Of a DNA stretch of 41,617 bases, positions 17,055 through 24,972 are shown one piece after another. Under the pieces are notes generated by a model, which saw nothing but the letters and a program-made list of their open reading frames with translations, did not search any database and was not told the origin of the DNA. Location: positions 1 to 41,617 of the forward strand of contig JANQLT010000110.1 of NCBI GenBank assembly GCA_028280455.1, in the 5' to 3' direction. Every line of letters begins with the position of its first letter. Position 1 is the stretch's first letter. Made by a program: the position numbers and the translations under genes. The stretch is from Kiloniellales bacterium. Lineage in GTDB: Bacteria; Pseudomonadota; Alphaproteobacteria; Kiloniellales; JAKSDN01.

Positions 17055-17091
17055 AATGATACAATCGTATCATTGTCAAGATATGTGATAC
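17055..17091. promoter_or_regulatory. Candidate RpiR operator in divergent promoter
   Basis: A perfect 20-bp inverted repeat, AATGATAC-AATC-GTATCATT, fills 17055-17074, and a third TGATAC half-site lies at 17086-17091. The stretch is conspicuously AT-rich inside very GC-rich DNA. It sits between the divergent flavoprotein (start 17012) and RpiR (start 17094) genes, with a TTGACA on the minus strand abutting it. Autoregulation plus control of both arms is the natural reading. The regulator assignment is inferred from position. Confidence 0.75.
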
Positions 17092-17093
17092 AG

Positions 17094-18002
17094 ATGCGCA
17101 AAACACCCGCCAACGCTAAAGCGGTGATCGCCGCCCTGACCGAGGCCTTCCCGGAGCTGCCGCCGGCCTTGCAGGCGGCTGCCCGGCACATCATCGACCA
17201 TCCCCGCGAGGTCGGCGTCGAGTCGATGCGGGCGCTGGCGACCAAGACCGCGGTGCACCCCAACGCCTTCGTCCGCCTGGCCCGGCAGATCGGCTTCGAG
17301 GGCTACGACGAGATGCGCGAGCGCTTCCGCGACTTCGTCGTGGCCGACGATCTCGGCGGCTTCCGCGACCGGGCGCGCTGGCTGCAGGCGCTGGCGGCCG
17401 AGGGCGGCTCGGCGGCGATCCTCGGCGACATGGCGGCGGCAGTCGGCGACAACCTGGAGCGCGGCTTCCAGCGCCAGGAGGTGGCGGCGCTGGAGCGGAT
17501 CTGCGATGCCATCCTCAAGGCCGAGCGGGTCTACGTGCTCGGGGTCGGCGCCGCCTATGGCCTGGCCCATCAGTTCTGGTACGTGGCGCGCATGGCCTTC
17601 GGGCACATCGAGCCTGTCCCGCGCCACGGCTCGCAGCCGATCGACGACCTGGCGATGATCGGGCCCGCCGACCTGCTGCTAGCCATGACCTTCCAGCCCT
17701 ACCGGGCCGAGACCATGGACGCGGTGCGCCTGGCCAAGCGCCGGGGCGCGACGGTCGTCGGCGTGACCGACAGCGCGACCTCGCCGCTGGCGCCCGAGGC
17801 CGACGCGCTGCTGATCTGCCCGACCCACACGCCGCAGTTCTTCGAATCCCACGCGGCGGTCATGGCCCTGCTGGAAACCCTGACGGCCCTCCTGGTCGCC
17901 CGCTCGGGCGAGGAGGTCCAGGCCCGCATCGAGGCCTTCCACGCCGAGCGCCTGGCCGCCGGCATCTACGAAGAAGACCCGCGCCTCGGCGCGCTCGGCT
18001 AA
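17094..18002 (+). CDS. RpiR-family transcriptional regulator
   Basis: A 302-aa regulator with an N-terminal HTH_6 domain (about 15-90; LPPALQAAARHIIDHPREVGVESMRALATKTAVHPNAFVRLARQIGFEGYDEMRE) and a C-terminal SIS sugar-isomerase-like ligand domain (about 135-270; ERVYVLGVGAAYGLAHQFWY, GVTDSATSPLAPEADALL). RpiR proteins bind a small metabolite, often a sugar phosphate, but some control amino-acid or betaine genes. ATG 17094 has no clear ribosome site; GTG 17085 is an in-frame alternative. The stop overlaps the AAGGAGG site of the next gene, so it heads the catabolic operon and probably regulates itself through the palindrome just upstream. Confidence 0.92.
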   Translation: MRKTPANAKAVIAALTEAFPELPPALQAAARHIIDHPREVGVESMRALATKTAVHPNAFVRLARQIGFEGYDEMRERFRDFVVADDLGGFRDRARWLQALAAEGGSAAILGDMAAAVGDNLERGFQRQEVAALERICDAILKAERVYVLGVGAAYGLAHQFWYVARMAFGHIEPVPRHGSQPIDDLAMIGPADLLLAMTFQPYRAETMDAVRLAKRRGATVVGVTDSATSPLAPEADALLICPTHTPQFFESHAAVMALLETLTALLVARSGEEVQARIEAFHAERLAAGIYEEDPRLGALG

Positions 18003-18012
18003 GGAGGCGTCA

Positions 18013-19155
18013 ATGAACGTGATGTCGGGGAACGTGATGTCGGGGAACGTGATGTCGGGGAAGGTGACGTCGGGGAACGCGATGTCGGCGGCTCCGATCG
18101 AAGCCCTGCCGGCCCGCTACTACCGGGCGCCGGAGATCTACGGGCGGGCCCGGGAGCGGCTGTTCTTCCGCTCCTGGCAGTTCGCCTGCCACCAGAGCCG
18201 GATCCCCGAGCCGGGCGACTACTTCGCCTTCTCGGTCTTCGACCAGGACCTCTTTGTGATCCGCGGGCAGGACGGCGGGCTGCGCTGCTTCTTCAACGTC
18301 TGCCGCCACCGCGGCCACCTCCTGGTCGAGGGCACGGGGCGCACGCGCTTGCTGGTCTGCCCCTACCACGCCTGGTCCTACGGCCTCGACGGCCGCCTGG
18401 TCAGCGCGCCCGGCACGCGCGACCTGCCGGGCTTCGACCGCGGCGCCATCTGCCTGACCGAGGTGCGCCTCGAAGTCTTCTGCGGCTTCGTCTTCGTCAA
18501 CCTGGACGCCGACGCCGCCTCCATGGCGGAGAGCTTCCCTCGTGTCGAGCAGGCGATCCGCGCGCTCTGTCCGGACATCGAAGAGCGCGCCTTCGCCCAC
18601 GAGCACGATGCCGTCGAGCGCTGCAACTGGCTGGTCGGCGTCGAGAACTACAACGAGTGCTATCACTGCAAGGTCGTGCACCAGACCTTCGCGTCCGGCG
18701 TGATCGATCCGAAGAGCTACAACATCCAGGCCTTCGGCGAGACCCGCTGCCTGCGGCACAGCGCCAAGGCGCAGGCCGGCGACACGGCCTGGTACGACAC
18801 CTCGGGCTCGGACTACGGCTCCTTCTTCCTCTGGCCCTCCTTCAGCTTGCAGATCTACCCCTCGGGACTGGTCAACACCTACCACTGGCAGCCGCTCGCG
18901 GTGGAGGAGACCCGGGTCTACCGAGGCTGGTACTCGCGCGACGGCATCGTCGACGACAGCCTGCAAAAGGTCATCGACCTGGACCGCGACACCACCTTCG
19001 CCGAGGACCTGACCTTGGTCGAAGGCGTGCAGCGGGGTCTGCGCTCGCTCGGCTACCGGCCGGGGCCCCTGGTGCTCAACCCGGCCGAGGGCATCGACTC
19101 CGAGCACTCCATCGCCAAGCTGCACGAATGGATGAGGGAGGCCGTCGATGACTGA
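18013..19155 (+). CDS. Rieske non-heme iron oxygenase, alpha-subunit type (betaine demethylase-like)
   Basis: A 380-aa ring-hydroxylating-oxygenase-type protein. The Rieske centre has C97-R-H99 and C116-P-Y-H119. The catalytic domain has the mononuclear iron ligands expected at H218, H223 (ENYNECYHCKVVH) and D332. Size and ENY-ECYHC motif resemble the quaternary-amine demethylases and monooxygenases (stachydrine demethylase, carnitine oxygenase group). It needs a reductase, and none is encoded nearby. The start at 18013 has a strong AAGGAGG. The first 26 residues are a low-complexity tract from a 15-bp tandem DNA repeat. It overlaps the next gene by 8 bp. Substrate inferred only from class and neighbours. 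Confidence 0.9.
   Translation: MNVMSGNVMSGNVMSGKVTSGNAMSAAPIEALPARYYRAPEIYGRARERLFFRSWQFACHQSRIPEPGDYFAFSVFDQDLFVIRGQDGGLRCFFNVCRHRGHLLVEGTGRTRLLVCPYHAWSYGLDGRLVSAPGTRDLPGFDRGAICLTEVRLEVFCGFVFVNLDADAASMAESFPRVEQAIRALCPDIEERAFAHEHDAVERCNWLVGVENYNECYHCKVVHQTFASGVIDPKSYNIQAFGETRCLRHSAKAQAGDTAWYDTSGSDYGSFFLWPSFSLQIYPSGLVNTYHWQPLAVEETRVYRGWYSRDGIVDDSLQKVIDLDRDTTFAEDLTLVEGVQRGLRSLGYRPGPLVLNPAEGIDSEHSIAKLHEWMREAVDD
18019..18090 (+). repeat. 15-bp tandem repeat at the oxygenase start
   Basis: Five consecutive units of GTGATGTCGGGGAAC (the last partial, with a few substitutions) code for N-V-M-S-G repeats at the extreme N-terminus. Each unit places a GTG or ATG a few bases after a GGGG purine stretch, so several extra in-frame initiation sites are created. 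The unit is a multiple of three, so changes in copy number keep the frame but alter the leader length. Confidence 0.9.
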
Positions 19156-20245
19156 GCTGCCGAGCAGCATGCATGCCGTTCTGCTCAAGGGCCACGGCGG
19201 CCTCGAGCAGCTCGAGTACGTCGAGCAGTGGCCCCTGCCGCAGCCCGGCCTGCGCGAGGTGCTGATCGAGGTCGGCGCCTGCGGTCTCAACAACACCGAC
19301 GTCAACACCCGCACCGCCTGGTACTCCAAGGGCGCCACCGAGGCGACGACGGGCGCCGCGCTCGAGGGCGCCGAGGACGACGACGCGAGCTGGGGCGGCG
19401 CCGAGATCCGCTTTCCGCGCATCCAAGGCGCCGACGTCTGCGGCCGGGTCGTCGCGGCCGGCAGTGGCCAGGGCGACCACCTGATCGGCCGCCGCGTGCT
19501 GATCGACACCTGGCTGCGCGACTGGAACGCGCCGATGGATCTCGATCGTTGCGGCTACTACGGCTCGGAGTGCGACGGCGGCTATGCGTCCTACACCAAG
19601 GTCGACGTCCGAAACGTGCATCCGGTCGAAAGCGACCTGTCCGATGCCGAGCTGGCGACCTTCGCGACCTCCTACGTCACGGCCGAGAACATGCTGAACC
19701 GCGCCCAGGTCGGCGAGAGCGACAGCGTGCTGATCCCGGGCGCCTCCGGCGGCGTCGGCTCGGCCCTGATCCAGCTCGCCAAGCGGCGCGGCGCCAGGAC
19801 CGTGGCCCTGTGCGGCGAGGCCAAGGCGGCAGCGGTCGCGGCCATCGGGCCGGACGCGGTTCTGCCGCGCGCGCCGGACGACCTCGGCGCCGCGCTGGAA
19901 CGGGCGATCGGCCGGGACAAGGTCACGGTGGTCGCGGACGTGGTCGGCGGCGCGCTCTGGCCGAGGCTGATCGACGCCCTGGCGCGCGGCGGCCGCTACA
20001 CCTGTGCCGGCGCCATCGCCGGGCCGGTCGTCGCGTTCGATCTGCGCAGCTTCTACCTGCGCGACCTGACCTTCACCGGCGCGACCATCGTGCCGCCCGG
20101 CGTGTTCGGCGACCTGGTCGGCTACATCGAGCGCGGCGAGGTCAAGCCGCTCCTGGCCGAGACCTATCCGCTCAAGGATCTGGTCGCCGCGCAGGAAGCC
20201 TTCATCGCCAAGCGCCACGTCGGCAACATCGTCGTCCTGCCATGA
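19148..20245 (+). CDS. Medium-chain dehydrogenase/quinone-oxidoreductase family protein
   Basis: A 365-aa MDR-superfamily protein: N-terminal GroES-like barrel (ACGLNNTDVNTRTAWY, FPRIQGADVCGRVVAAGSG) and Rossmann domain with GASGGVGSALIQLAK as nucleotide motif. It lacks the four-cysteine structural zinc loop of classical alcohol dehydrogenases. It likely uses NAD(P)H on an aldehyde, alcohol or enone intermediate of the operon pathway, such as a product of N-demethylation or deamination. It starts inside the oxygenase gene (8-bp overlap) and its own stop overlaps the next start (ATGA), so it is translated with both neighbours. Confidence 0.88.
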   Translation: MTELPSSMHAVLLKGHGGLEQLEYVEQWPLPQPGLREVLIEVGACGLNNTDVNTRTAWYSKGATEATTGAALEGAEDDDASWGGAEIRFPRIQGADVCGRVVAAGSGQGDHLIGRRVLIDTWLRDWNAPMDLDRCGYYGSECDGGYASYTKVDVRNVHPVESDLSDAELATFATSYVTAENMLNRAQVGESDSVLIPGASGGVGSALIQLAKRRGARTVALCGEAKAAAVAAIGPDAVLPRAPDDLGAALERAIGRDKVTVVADVVGGALWPRLIDALARGGRYTCAGAIAGPVVAFDLRSFYLRDLTFTGATIVPPGVFGDLVGYIERGEVKPLLAETYPLKDLVAAQEAFIAKRHVGNIVVLP

Positions 20246-21366
20246 AGATCGAGAGCGTCGCCGTCTATCGGGTCGATTTGCCCTATGCCGGCGACGTCTA
20301 TGTCTTGTCCGGCGGTCGCCGCTTCGAGTCCTTCGACGCGACGATCGTTCGGGTCACGACCGACCGCGGCCTGGAGGGCTGGGGCGAGAGCACGCCCTTC
20401 GGCGCGACCTACCTGGCCGCCCATGCCGGCGGCGTGCGCGCCGGCCTCGCTGAAGTCGCGCCGGCGGTCGTCGGTCTCGATCCGCGCCACGGCGACCGGC
20501 TCAACGACGCCATGGACGAAGCGCTGGCCGGCCATCCCCACGCCAAGACGCCGATCGACGTCGCCTGCTGGGACCTCTTCGGCAAGGCCGTCGACATGCC
20601 GGTCTGCGATCTGCTCGGCGGGCGGGTGCCCGGGCCGCTGCCGGTGATCTCCTCGATCCCCGTGGGCGATCCCGAGGCCATGCGCCGAAACGTGGCCGAG
20701 CATCGGGCGCGCGGCTACAGGGGCCACTCCGTCAAGATCGGCGCCGCGGAAGAAGAGGGCGGGCCGACCTTGGACGCCGAGCGGCTGCGCGCCTGCCTGG
20801 CGGACCGCGAAGCGGGCGAGTGGTTCCTGGCCGACGCCAACGGCGGCATGACCCCGGAGCAGGCGCTGCGCTTTCTGGCCCTCTTGCCGGCCGGCCTCGA
20901 CTTCGTCCTGGAGGCGCCCTGCGTGACCTGGCGGGAGACGCTCTCGCTGCGCCGCCGGACGCGCGTGCCGATCCTCTTGGACGAGCTGCTGGTCTCCGAG
21001 GCCGACCTGGTGCAGGCGGTCGCCGAGGACGCCGCCGACGGCGTCGGCCTCAAGATCTCCAAGCAAGGCGGCCTGACGCGCGCCCGGCGACAGCGCGATG
21101 GCGCCATCGCCGCGGGCCTGGTCGTCTCGGTGCAGGAGACCACCGGCTCGGCCATCGCCTTCGCGGCCCTGCTGCATCTCGCCCAGTCGACGCCGCGGCG
21201 CTCTCTGCGCTGCGCGCTCGACTGCCGTGACATGGTGACGACCGTGACCGCCGACCTCGACGCGCCGATCCGCGACGGCGGCGTGCAGGCGCCGGACGCG
21301 CCCGGACTCGGCATCGCCGTCCGAGAGGACGTGCTCGGCGAGCCGGTCGCGGTCTATCGGGCCTGA
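20242..21366 (+). CDS. Enolase-superfamily racemase/epimerase 1 (HpbD-like)
   Basis: A 374-aa mandelate racemase/muconate lactonizing type enolase. N-terminal capping domain (about 1-125), then a barrel with catalytic Lys165 (HSVKIG), metal ligands D198, E224, D247 and second catalytic Lys271 (VGLKISKQGG). The Lys/Lys pair is that of 1,1-proton-transfer enzymes: dipeptide epimerases, N-succinylamino acid racemase and betaine epimerase HpbD. The opening (DLPYAGDVYVLSGGR, GWGESTPFGATYLAAHAGGVRAGLAEVAP) recalls HpbD, as I remember it. I infer epimerisation of a betaine or N-methyl amino acid. ATGA overlap with the dehydrogenase and a 1-bp gap to the second enolase. Exact substrate not readable. 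Confidence 0.88.
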   Translation: MKIESVAVYRVDLPYAGDVYVLSGGRRFESFDATIVRVTTDRGLEGWGESTPFGATYLAAHAGGVRAGLAEVAPAVVGLDPRHGDRLNDAMDEALAGHPHAKTPIDVACWDLFGKAVDMPVCDLLGGRVPGPLPVISSIPVGDPEAMRRNVAEHRARGYRGHSVKIGAAEEEGGPTLDAERLRACLADREAGEWFLADANGGMTPEQALRFLALLPAGLDFVLEAPCVTWRETLSLRRRTRVPILLDELLVSEADLVQAVAEDAADGVGLKISKQGGLTRARRQRDGAIAAGLVVSVQETTGSAIAFAALLHLAQSTPRRSLRCALDCRDMVTTVTADLDAPIRDGGVQAPDAPGLGIAVREDVLGEPVAVYRA

Positions 21367-21367
21367 C

Positions 21368-22474
21368 ATGAAGATCAGCCGCATTACCGTCTGGCAGAAG
21401 GACCTGCCGCTGCGCGAGCCCTACCGGCTCTCCGGCGGCCGGCTCACGTTCGAGGCTTTGGACTCGACCTTGCTGCGCATCGACACGGACGAGGGACTGG
21501 CCGGCTGGGGCGAAGGCTGCCCCTGGGGCCACAGCTACCTGCCGGCCCACGGGCCCGGCCTGCGCGCGGCCCTGGCGATCCTGGCGCCGGCCTTGATCGG
21601 CGAGGACCCGAGCCGGATCGACGCCCTGAACCGGGCCATGGACCTGATCCTGCCGGGACATCCCTACGCCAAGGCGCCGCTCGACATCGCGCTCTGGGAC
21701 ATCCTCGGCCGCAAGGCTGGTCTGCCCTTGAGCGCGCTGTTCGGTGGCGCGGAGGGCGCGGGCGTGCCGGCCAACAGCTCGATCTCGACGGGCAGCGCGG
21801 AGGAGATGACGGCGCGCATCGCCGACTATCGGGCCTCAGGCTATCGCACCCATTCCGCCAAGGTCGGCGGCGCGGCGCCCGAGGTCGAGATCGCTCGGAT
21901 CGAGGCGATCGAGGCGGCGCGCCGGCCCGACGAGCTCGTCACCTACGACGTCAACCGGGCCTGGACGCCGGGCCTGGCCGTCGAGGTCATGAACGCGGTC
22001 TCGGCCAAGGGCTGGTTCGAGCAGCCCTGCGAGACGCTCGACCAATGCGCCCAGGTGCAGCGTCGGACGCGGCAGCCGCTGCTGCTCGACGAGTGCCTGC
22101 AGAGCCTGCCGGACCATCTCGAGGCCTGGAAGCGCGGCGCCTGCGAGGGCGTCAAGGTCAAGCCGAACCGCGTCGGCGGCTTGACCAGGGCGCGGCAGGT
22201 CCGCGACTTCGGCCTCGCGGTCGGCTGGCGCATGCACATCGAGGACGTCGGCGGCACGGTGATCGCCGACACCGCGGCGCTGCATTTGGCGCTCTCGACG
22301 CCGGAGGAGAACCGCATGGGCTCCTGGCTCTGCCAGGCGCACCTGCGCGACGATCCGGCGCCGGGCGCCGGCGCGCGCCTGCGCGATGGCCGGATCACCC
22401 TGCCCGAGGCCCCGGGCCTCGGCGTGACACCCGACGAGTCCTTCCTCGGCGACCCGGTCGCCGTCTACGCATGA
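21368..22474 (+). CDS. Enolase-superfamily racemase/epimerase 2 (HpbD-like)
   Basis: A 368-aa paralogue of the preceding protein with the same frame of residues: Lys165 (HSAKVG), metal ligands D194, E218, D241, and Lys265 (GVKVKPNRVGG). Opening DLPLREPYRLSGGR and GWGEGCPWGHSYLPAHGPGLRAALAILAP match the same subgroup. The two copies have diverged widely outside the catalytic positions, including the capping-domain loops that select substrate, so they probably act on different stereoisomers or different steps rather than being redundant. Its stop overlaps an in-frame ATG of the aminotransferase at 22471. Function inferred from residues and context. Confidence 0.88.
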   Translation: MKISRITVWQKDLPLREPYRLSGGRLTFEALDSTLLRIDTDEGLAGWGEGCPWGHSYLPAHGPGLRAALAILAPALIGEDPSRIDALNRAMDLILPGHPYAKAPLDIALWDILGRKAGLPLSALFGGAEGAGVPANSSISTGSAEEMTARIADYRASGYRTHSAKVGGAAPEVEIARIEAIEAARRPDELVTYDVNRAWTPGLAVEVMNAVSAKGWFEQPCETLDQCAQVQRRTRQPLLLDECLQSLPDHLEAWKRGACEGVKVKPNRVGGLTRARQVRDFGLAVGWRMHIEDVGGTVIADTAALHLALSTPEENRMGSWLCQAHLRDDPAPGAGARLRDGRITLPEAPGLGVTPDESFLGDPVAVYA

Positions 22475-22488
22475 AGAGGAGCCTTGCC

Positions 22489-23787
22489 ATGGATGCCAAG
22501 CCCGAGTGGACCGGGCGCGATCTCTTCGCGCTGGCCGAGCAGGTGCTGCCGGGCGCCGGCCTCGGCGGCTATGCCCTGCCCGAGGACATCCGTTTCGTCT
22601 TCGCCGAGGGCCAAGGCGCGCGCCTGCGCGACGTCGAGGGCCGCGAATACATCGACTATGTCGGCGGCGCGGGCGCCTTGATCCTCGGCCATTCCCATCC
22701 GGCCGTGGTCGAGGCGGCGCAGCGCCAGACGGCCCGGGGCATGCACATGTTCGGCACCCTGAACGACGTGGCGATCCGCCTGGCCGAGCGCCTGGTGCGC
22801 GACATCCCCTGCGCCGAGAAGATCGTCTATGCGACCACCGGCTCGGAGGCCACCGCCTACGCCATGCGCCTGGCCCGCGCCTTCACCGGGCGCGACCTGA
22901 TCCTCAAGTTCGAGGGCGCCTACCACGGCAACCACGACTACGCCCTGACCTCGACCTTCCCCCGGGCCCTCGGCAACGACCCGCACGGCCAGGACGACAC
23001 CGCCGGCCGGCCCGCCGGCACCCGCGAGACCATGCTGGTCGCGCCCTACAACGACGCCGAGGCGGTCGAGCGCCTCGTCAAGCGGCACAAGGACTCGCTG
23101 GCGGCGATCATCGTCGAGCCGGTGCAGCGGATCATCCCGGCCAAGCCCGGCTTCCTGCAGGCCCTGCGGCGGATCTGCGACGAGAACGCGGTGCTGCTGA
23201 TCTTCGACGAGGTCGTGACCGGCTTCCGCCTGGCCTACGGCGGCGCCCAAGTGCACTACGCGGTGACACCGGACCTGGCCAGCTTCGGCAAGGTGATCGG
23301 CGGCGGCGGCCCGCTGTCCTGCGTCGCCGGCCGGGCCGAGATCCTCGATCTCAGCGACCCGCGCCGCAAGGGCGCGCCGGACTACGTCTATTTCAACGGT
23401 ACCCTGCACGGCAACCCGGTCGCCGCCGCGGCGACCGAGGCCATGCTGGATGTGCTCGCCGAGCCCGGCACCTACGAGCGCCTGAACGCCTACGCCGACC
23501 GGGCCTGCGCCGAATGCCAGAAGGTCTTGGACCGTCACGGCTTGCCGGCCATCGCCGAGAACACGGGCTCGCTCTGGCAGATCCTCTTCATGACCGAGCG
23601 CCCCGAGACCCAGGCCGACATGATGGCCGGCGACGCCGCAGCCATGCGCCGGCTGGACTCCGAATGCATGAAGCGCGGTCTCTACGCCCTGCCCGGCGTC
23701 CGCCGCTTCTTCTCGACGGCGCACGGCGAGGCCGAGCTGGAGGACAGCCTGCGCATCCTCGACGAGGCCTGCCGGGCGGTGGCGTGA
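22489..23787 (+). CDS. Class III PLP aminotransferase (GSA aminomutase-like)
   Basis: A 432-aa PLP enzyme of the glutamate-1-semialdehyde aminomutase branch of class III. It has GSEATAYAMRLARAFTGRDLILKFEGAYHG, D240 in IFDEVVTGFR and the Schiff-base Lys268 in DLASFGKVIGGG. Genuine HemL proteins are housekeeping; position in this catabolic operon argues for an aminotransferase or aminomutase acting on a pathway amino acid. I chose ATG 22489 because GAGGAG lies 8 bp upstream; ATG 22471, overlapping the enolase stop, is also in frame and would add six residues. Last gene of the operon, followed by a multi-hairpin region. Confidence 0.9.
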   Translation: MDAKPEWTGRDLFALAEQVLPGAGLGGYALPEDIRFVFAEGQGARLRDVEGREYIDYVGGAGALILGHSHPAVVEAAQRQTARGMHMFGTLNDVAIRLAERLVRDIPCAEKIVYATTGSEATAYAMRLARAFTGRDLILKFEGAYHGNHDYALTSTFPRALGNDPHGQDDTAGRPAGTRETMLVAPYNDAEAVERLVKRHKDSLAAIIVEPVQRIIPAKPGFLQALRRICDENAVLLIFDEVVTGFRLAYGGAQVHYAVTPDLASFGKVIGGGGPLSCVAGRAEILDLSDPRRKGAPDYVYFNGTLHGNPVAAAATEAMLDVLAEPGTYERLNAYADRACAECQKVLDRHGLPAIAENTGSLWQILFMTERPETQADMMAGDAAAMRRLDSECMKRGLYALPGVRRFFSTAHGEAELEDSLRILDEACRAVA

Positions 23788-23789
23788 TT

Positions 23790-23901
23790 CACCCTCACCC
23801 TCCCAAAGCCTGACGGCTTTGGGCCCCTCCCGTTCGGTCGGCTTTCGCGCGTCCACTGGACGCACGGTCCAACCGAACCCCCTCAAGGGTGAGGGGGCTT
23901 A
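23790..23901. repeat. Nested multi-hairpin intergenic element
   Basis: Between convergent genes lie several complementary pairs. The outer arm CCCTCACCCT pairs with AGGGTGAGGG about 100 bp away, CCCAAAGCC pairs with GGCTTTGGG just inside it, GTTCGGT pairs with ACCGAAC, and a perfect GCGTCCA-C-TGGACGC hairpin sits in the centre. Transcribed from either side it would fold as a branched structure. It probably ends both the catabolic operon and the kbl-tdh transcript, and looks like a REP-type dispersed element, though only one copy is in view. Confidence 0.75.
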
Positions 23902-23929
23902 TTCGTTCCGGCGCACCTTCAACGCGGCC

Positions 23930-24967
23930 TCAGCGCCAGGACAGCACGACCTTGCCGGACTCGCCGGAGCGCATGGCGTCGAAGCCCTGCTGGAACTCGT
24001 CGACCGGAAAGCGATGGGTGATCAGCGGGCTGAGGTCGAGGCCTTCCTGGATCAGCGCGATCATCTTGTACCAGGTCTCGAACATCTCGCGGCCGTAGAT
24101 CCCCTTCAGGGTCAGGCCCTTGAAGACGACCCGGGTCAGGTCGATCTGGGCCTCGCCCGGCGGGATGCCGAGCAGGGCGACCTTGCCGCCGTGGTTCATG
24201 GCCTTGAGCATGTCGTTGAGCGCCCGCGGGTTGCCGGACATCTCGAGGCCGACGTCGAAGCCCTCCTGCATGCCGAGGTCCTGCATGACGCTCTCGATGT
24301 CGGTCTCGGCGACGTTGACGGCGTGCTCGATGCCGAGCTCGCGGGCCAGGGCCAGGCGGTAGGGATTGACGTCGGTGATGACGATGTGGCGGGCGGCGAT
24401 CTTCTTGGCGATGGCGCCGGCCATGATGCCGATCGGCCCGGCGCCGGTGATCAGCACGTCCTCGCCGACCAGATCGAAGGACAGGGCCGTGTGCGCGGCG
24501 TTGCCCAGGGGGTCGAGGATCGCGGCGATCTCGCTCGGCAGGTCGTCGGGTAGCTTGTAGGCGTTGTGTGCCGGGATCGCCAGGTACTCGGCGAAGGCGC
24601 CCGGCCGGTTGACGCCGACGCCGGAGGTCTTGCGGCAGAGATGCTCGCGGCCGGCCCGGCAGTTGCGGCAGTGGCCGCAGACGATATGGCCCTCGCCCGA
24701 GACCCGGTCGCCGACCGCGAAGTCGACGACGTCCTCGCCGACGGCGACGATCTCGCCGACGTACTCGTGGCCGACGGTCATGGGCACCGGGATGGTCGCC
24801 TGCGACCAGTCGTCCCAGTTGTAGATGTGCACGTCGGTGCCGCAGATCGCGGTCTGCTCGATGCGGATCAGCACCTCGTTGTCGCGGATCTCCGGCTTCG
24901 GCACCTCCTGCATCCAGAGGCCTTCCTCCGCCTTGGCCTTGACCAGGGCCTTCATCGTCTCGGCCAT
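23930..24967 (-). CDS. tdh: L-threonine 3-dehydrogenase
   Basis: A 345-aa zinc MDR enzyme that oxidises L-threonine to 2-amino-3-oxobutyrate with NAD+. Catalytic zinc residues C42, H67, E68 ([24 protein letters not shown]), structural-zinc cysteines C97, C100, C103, C111, and Rossmann motif [31 protein letters not shown]. These and the HIYNWDDW segment are typical of Tdh. Length is the usual 340-345. It follows kbl by 5 bp on the same strand, the classical Kbl-Tdh pair that turns threonine into glycine and acetyl-CoA. Start MAETMKAL; an in-frame ATG four codons later is possible. Confidence 0.96.
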   Translation of the reverse strand: MAETMKALVKAKAEEGLWMQEVPKPEIRDNEVLIRIEQTAICGTDVHIYNWDDWSQATIPVPMTVGHEYVGEIVAVGEDVVDFAVGDRVSGEGHIVCGHCRNCRAGREHLCRKTSGVGVNRPGAFAEYLAIPAHNAYKLPDDLPSEIAAILDPLGNAAHTALSFDLVGEDVLITGAGPIGIMAGAIAKKIAARHIVITDVNPYRLALARELGIEHAVNVAETDIESVMQDLGMQEGFDVGLEMSGNPRALNDMLKAMNHGGKVALLGIPPGEAQIDLTRVVFKGLTLKGIYGREMFETWYKMIALIQEGLDLSPLITHRFPVDEFQQGFDAMRSGESGKVVLSWR

Positions 24968-24972
24968 GGCGC

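Noticed and set aside
22489..23787. Housekeeping hemL
   Set aside because: The fold matches glutamate-1-semialdehyde aminomutase, but the gene is the last member of a tightly coupled catabolic operon, so the heme role is not assigned.
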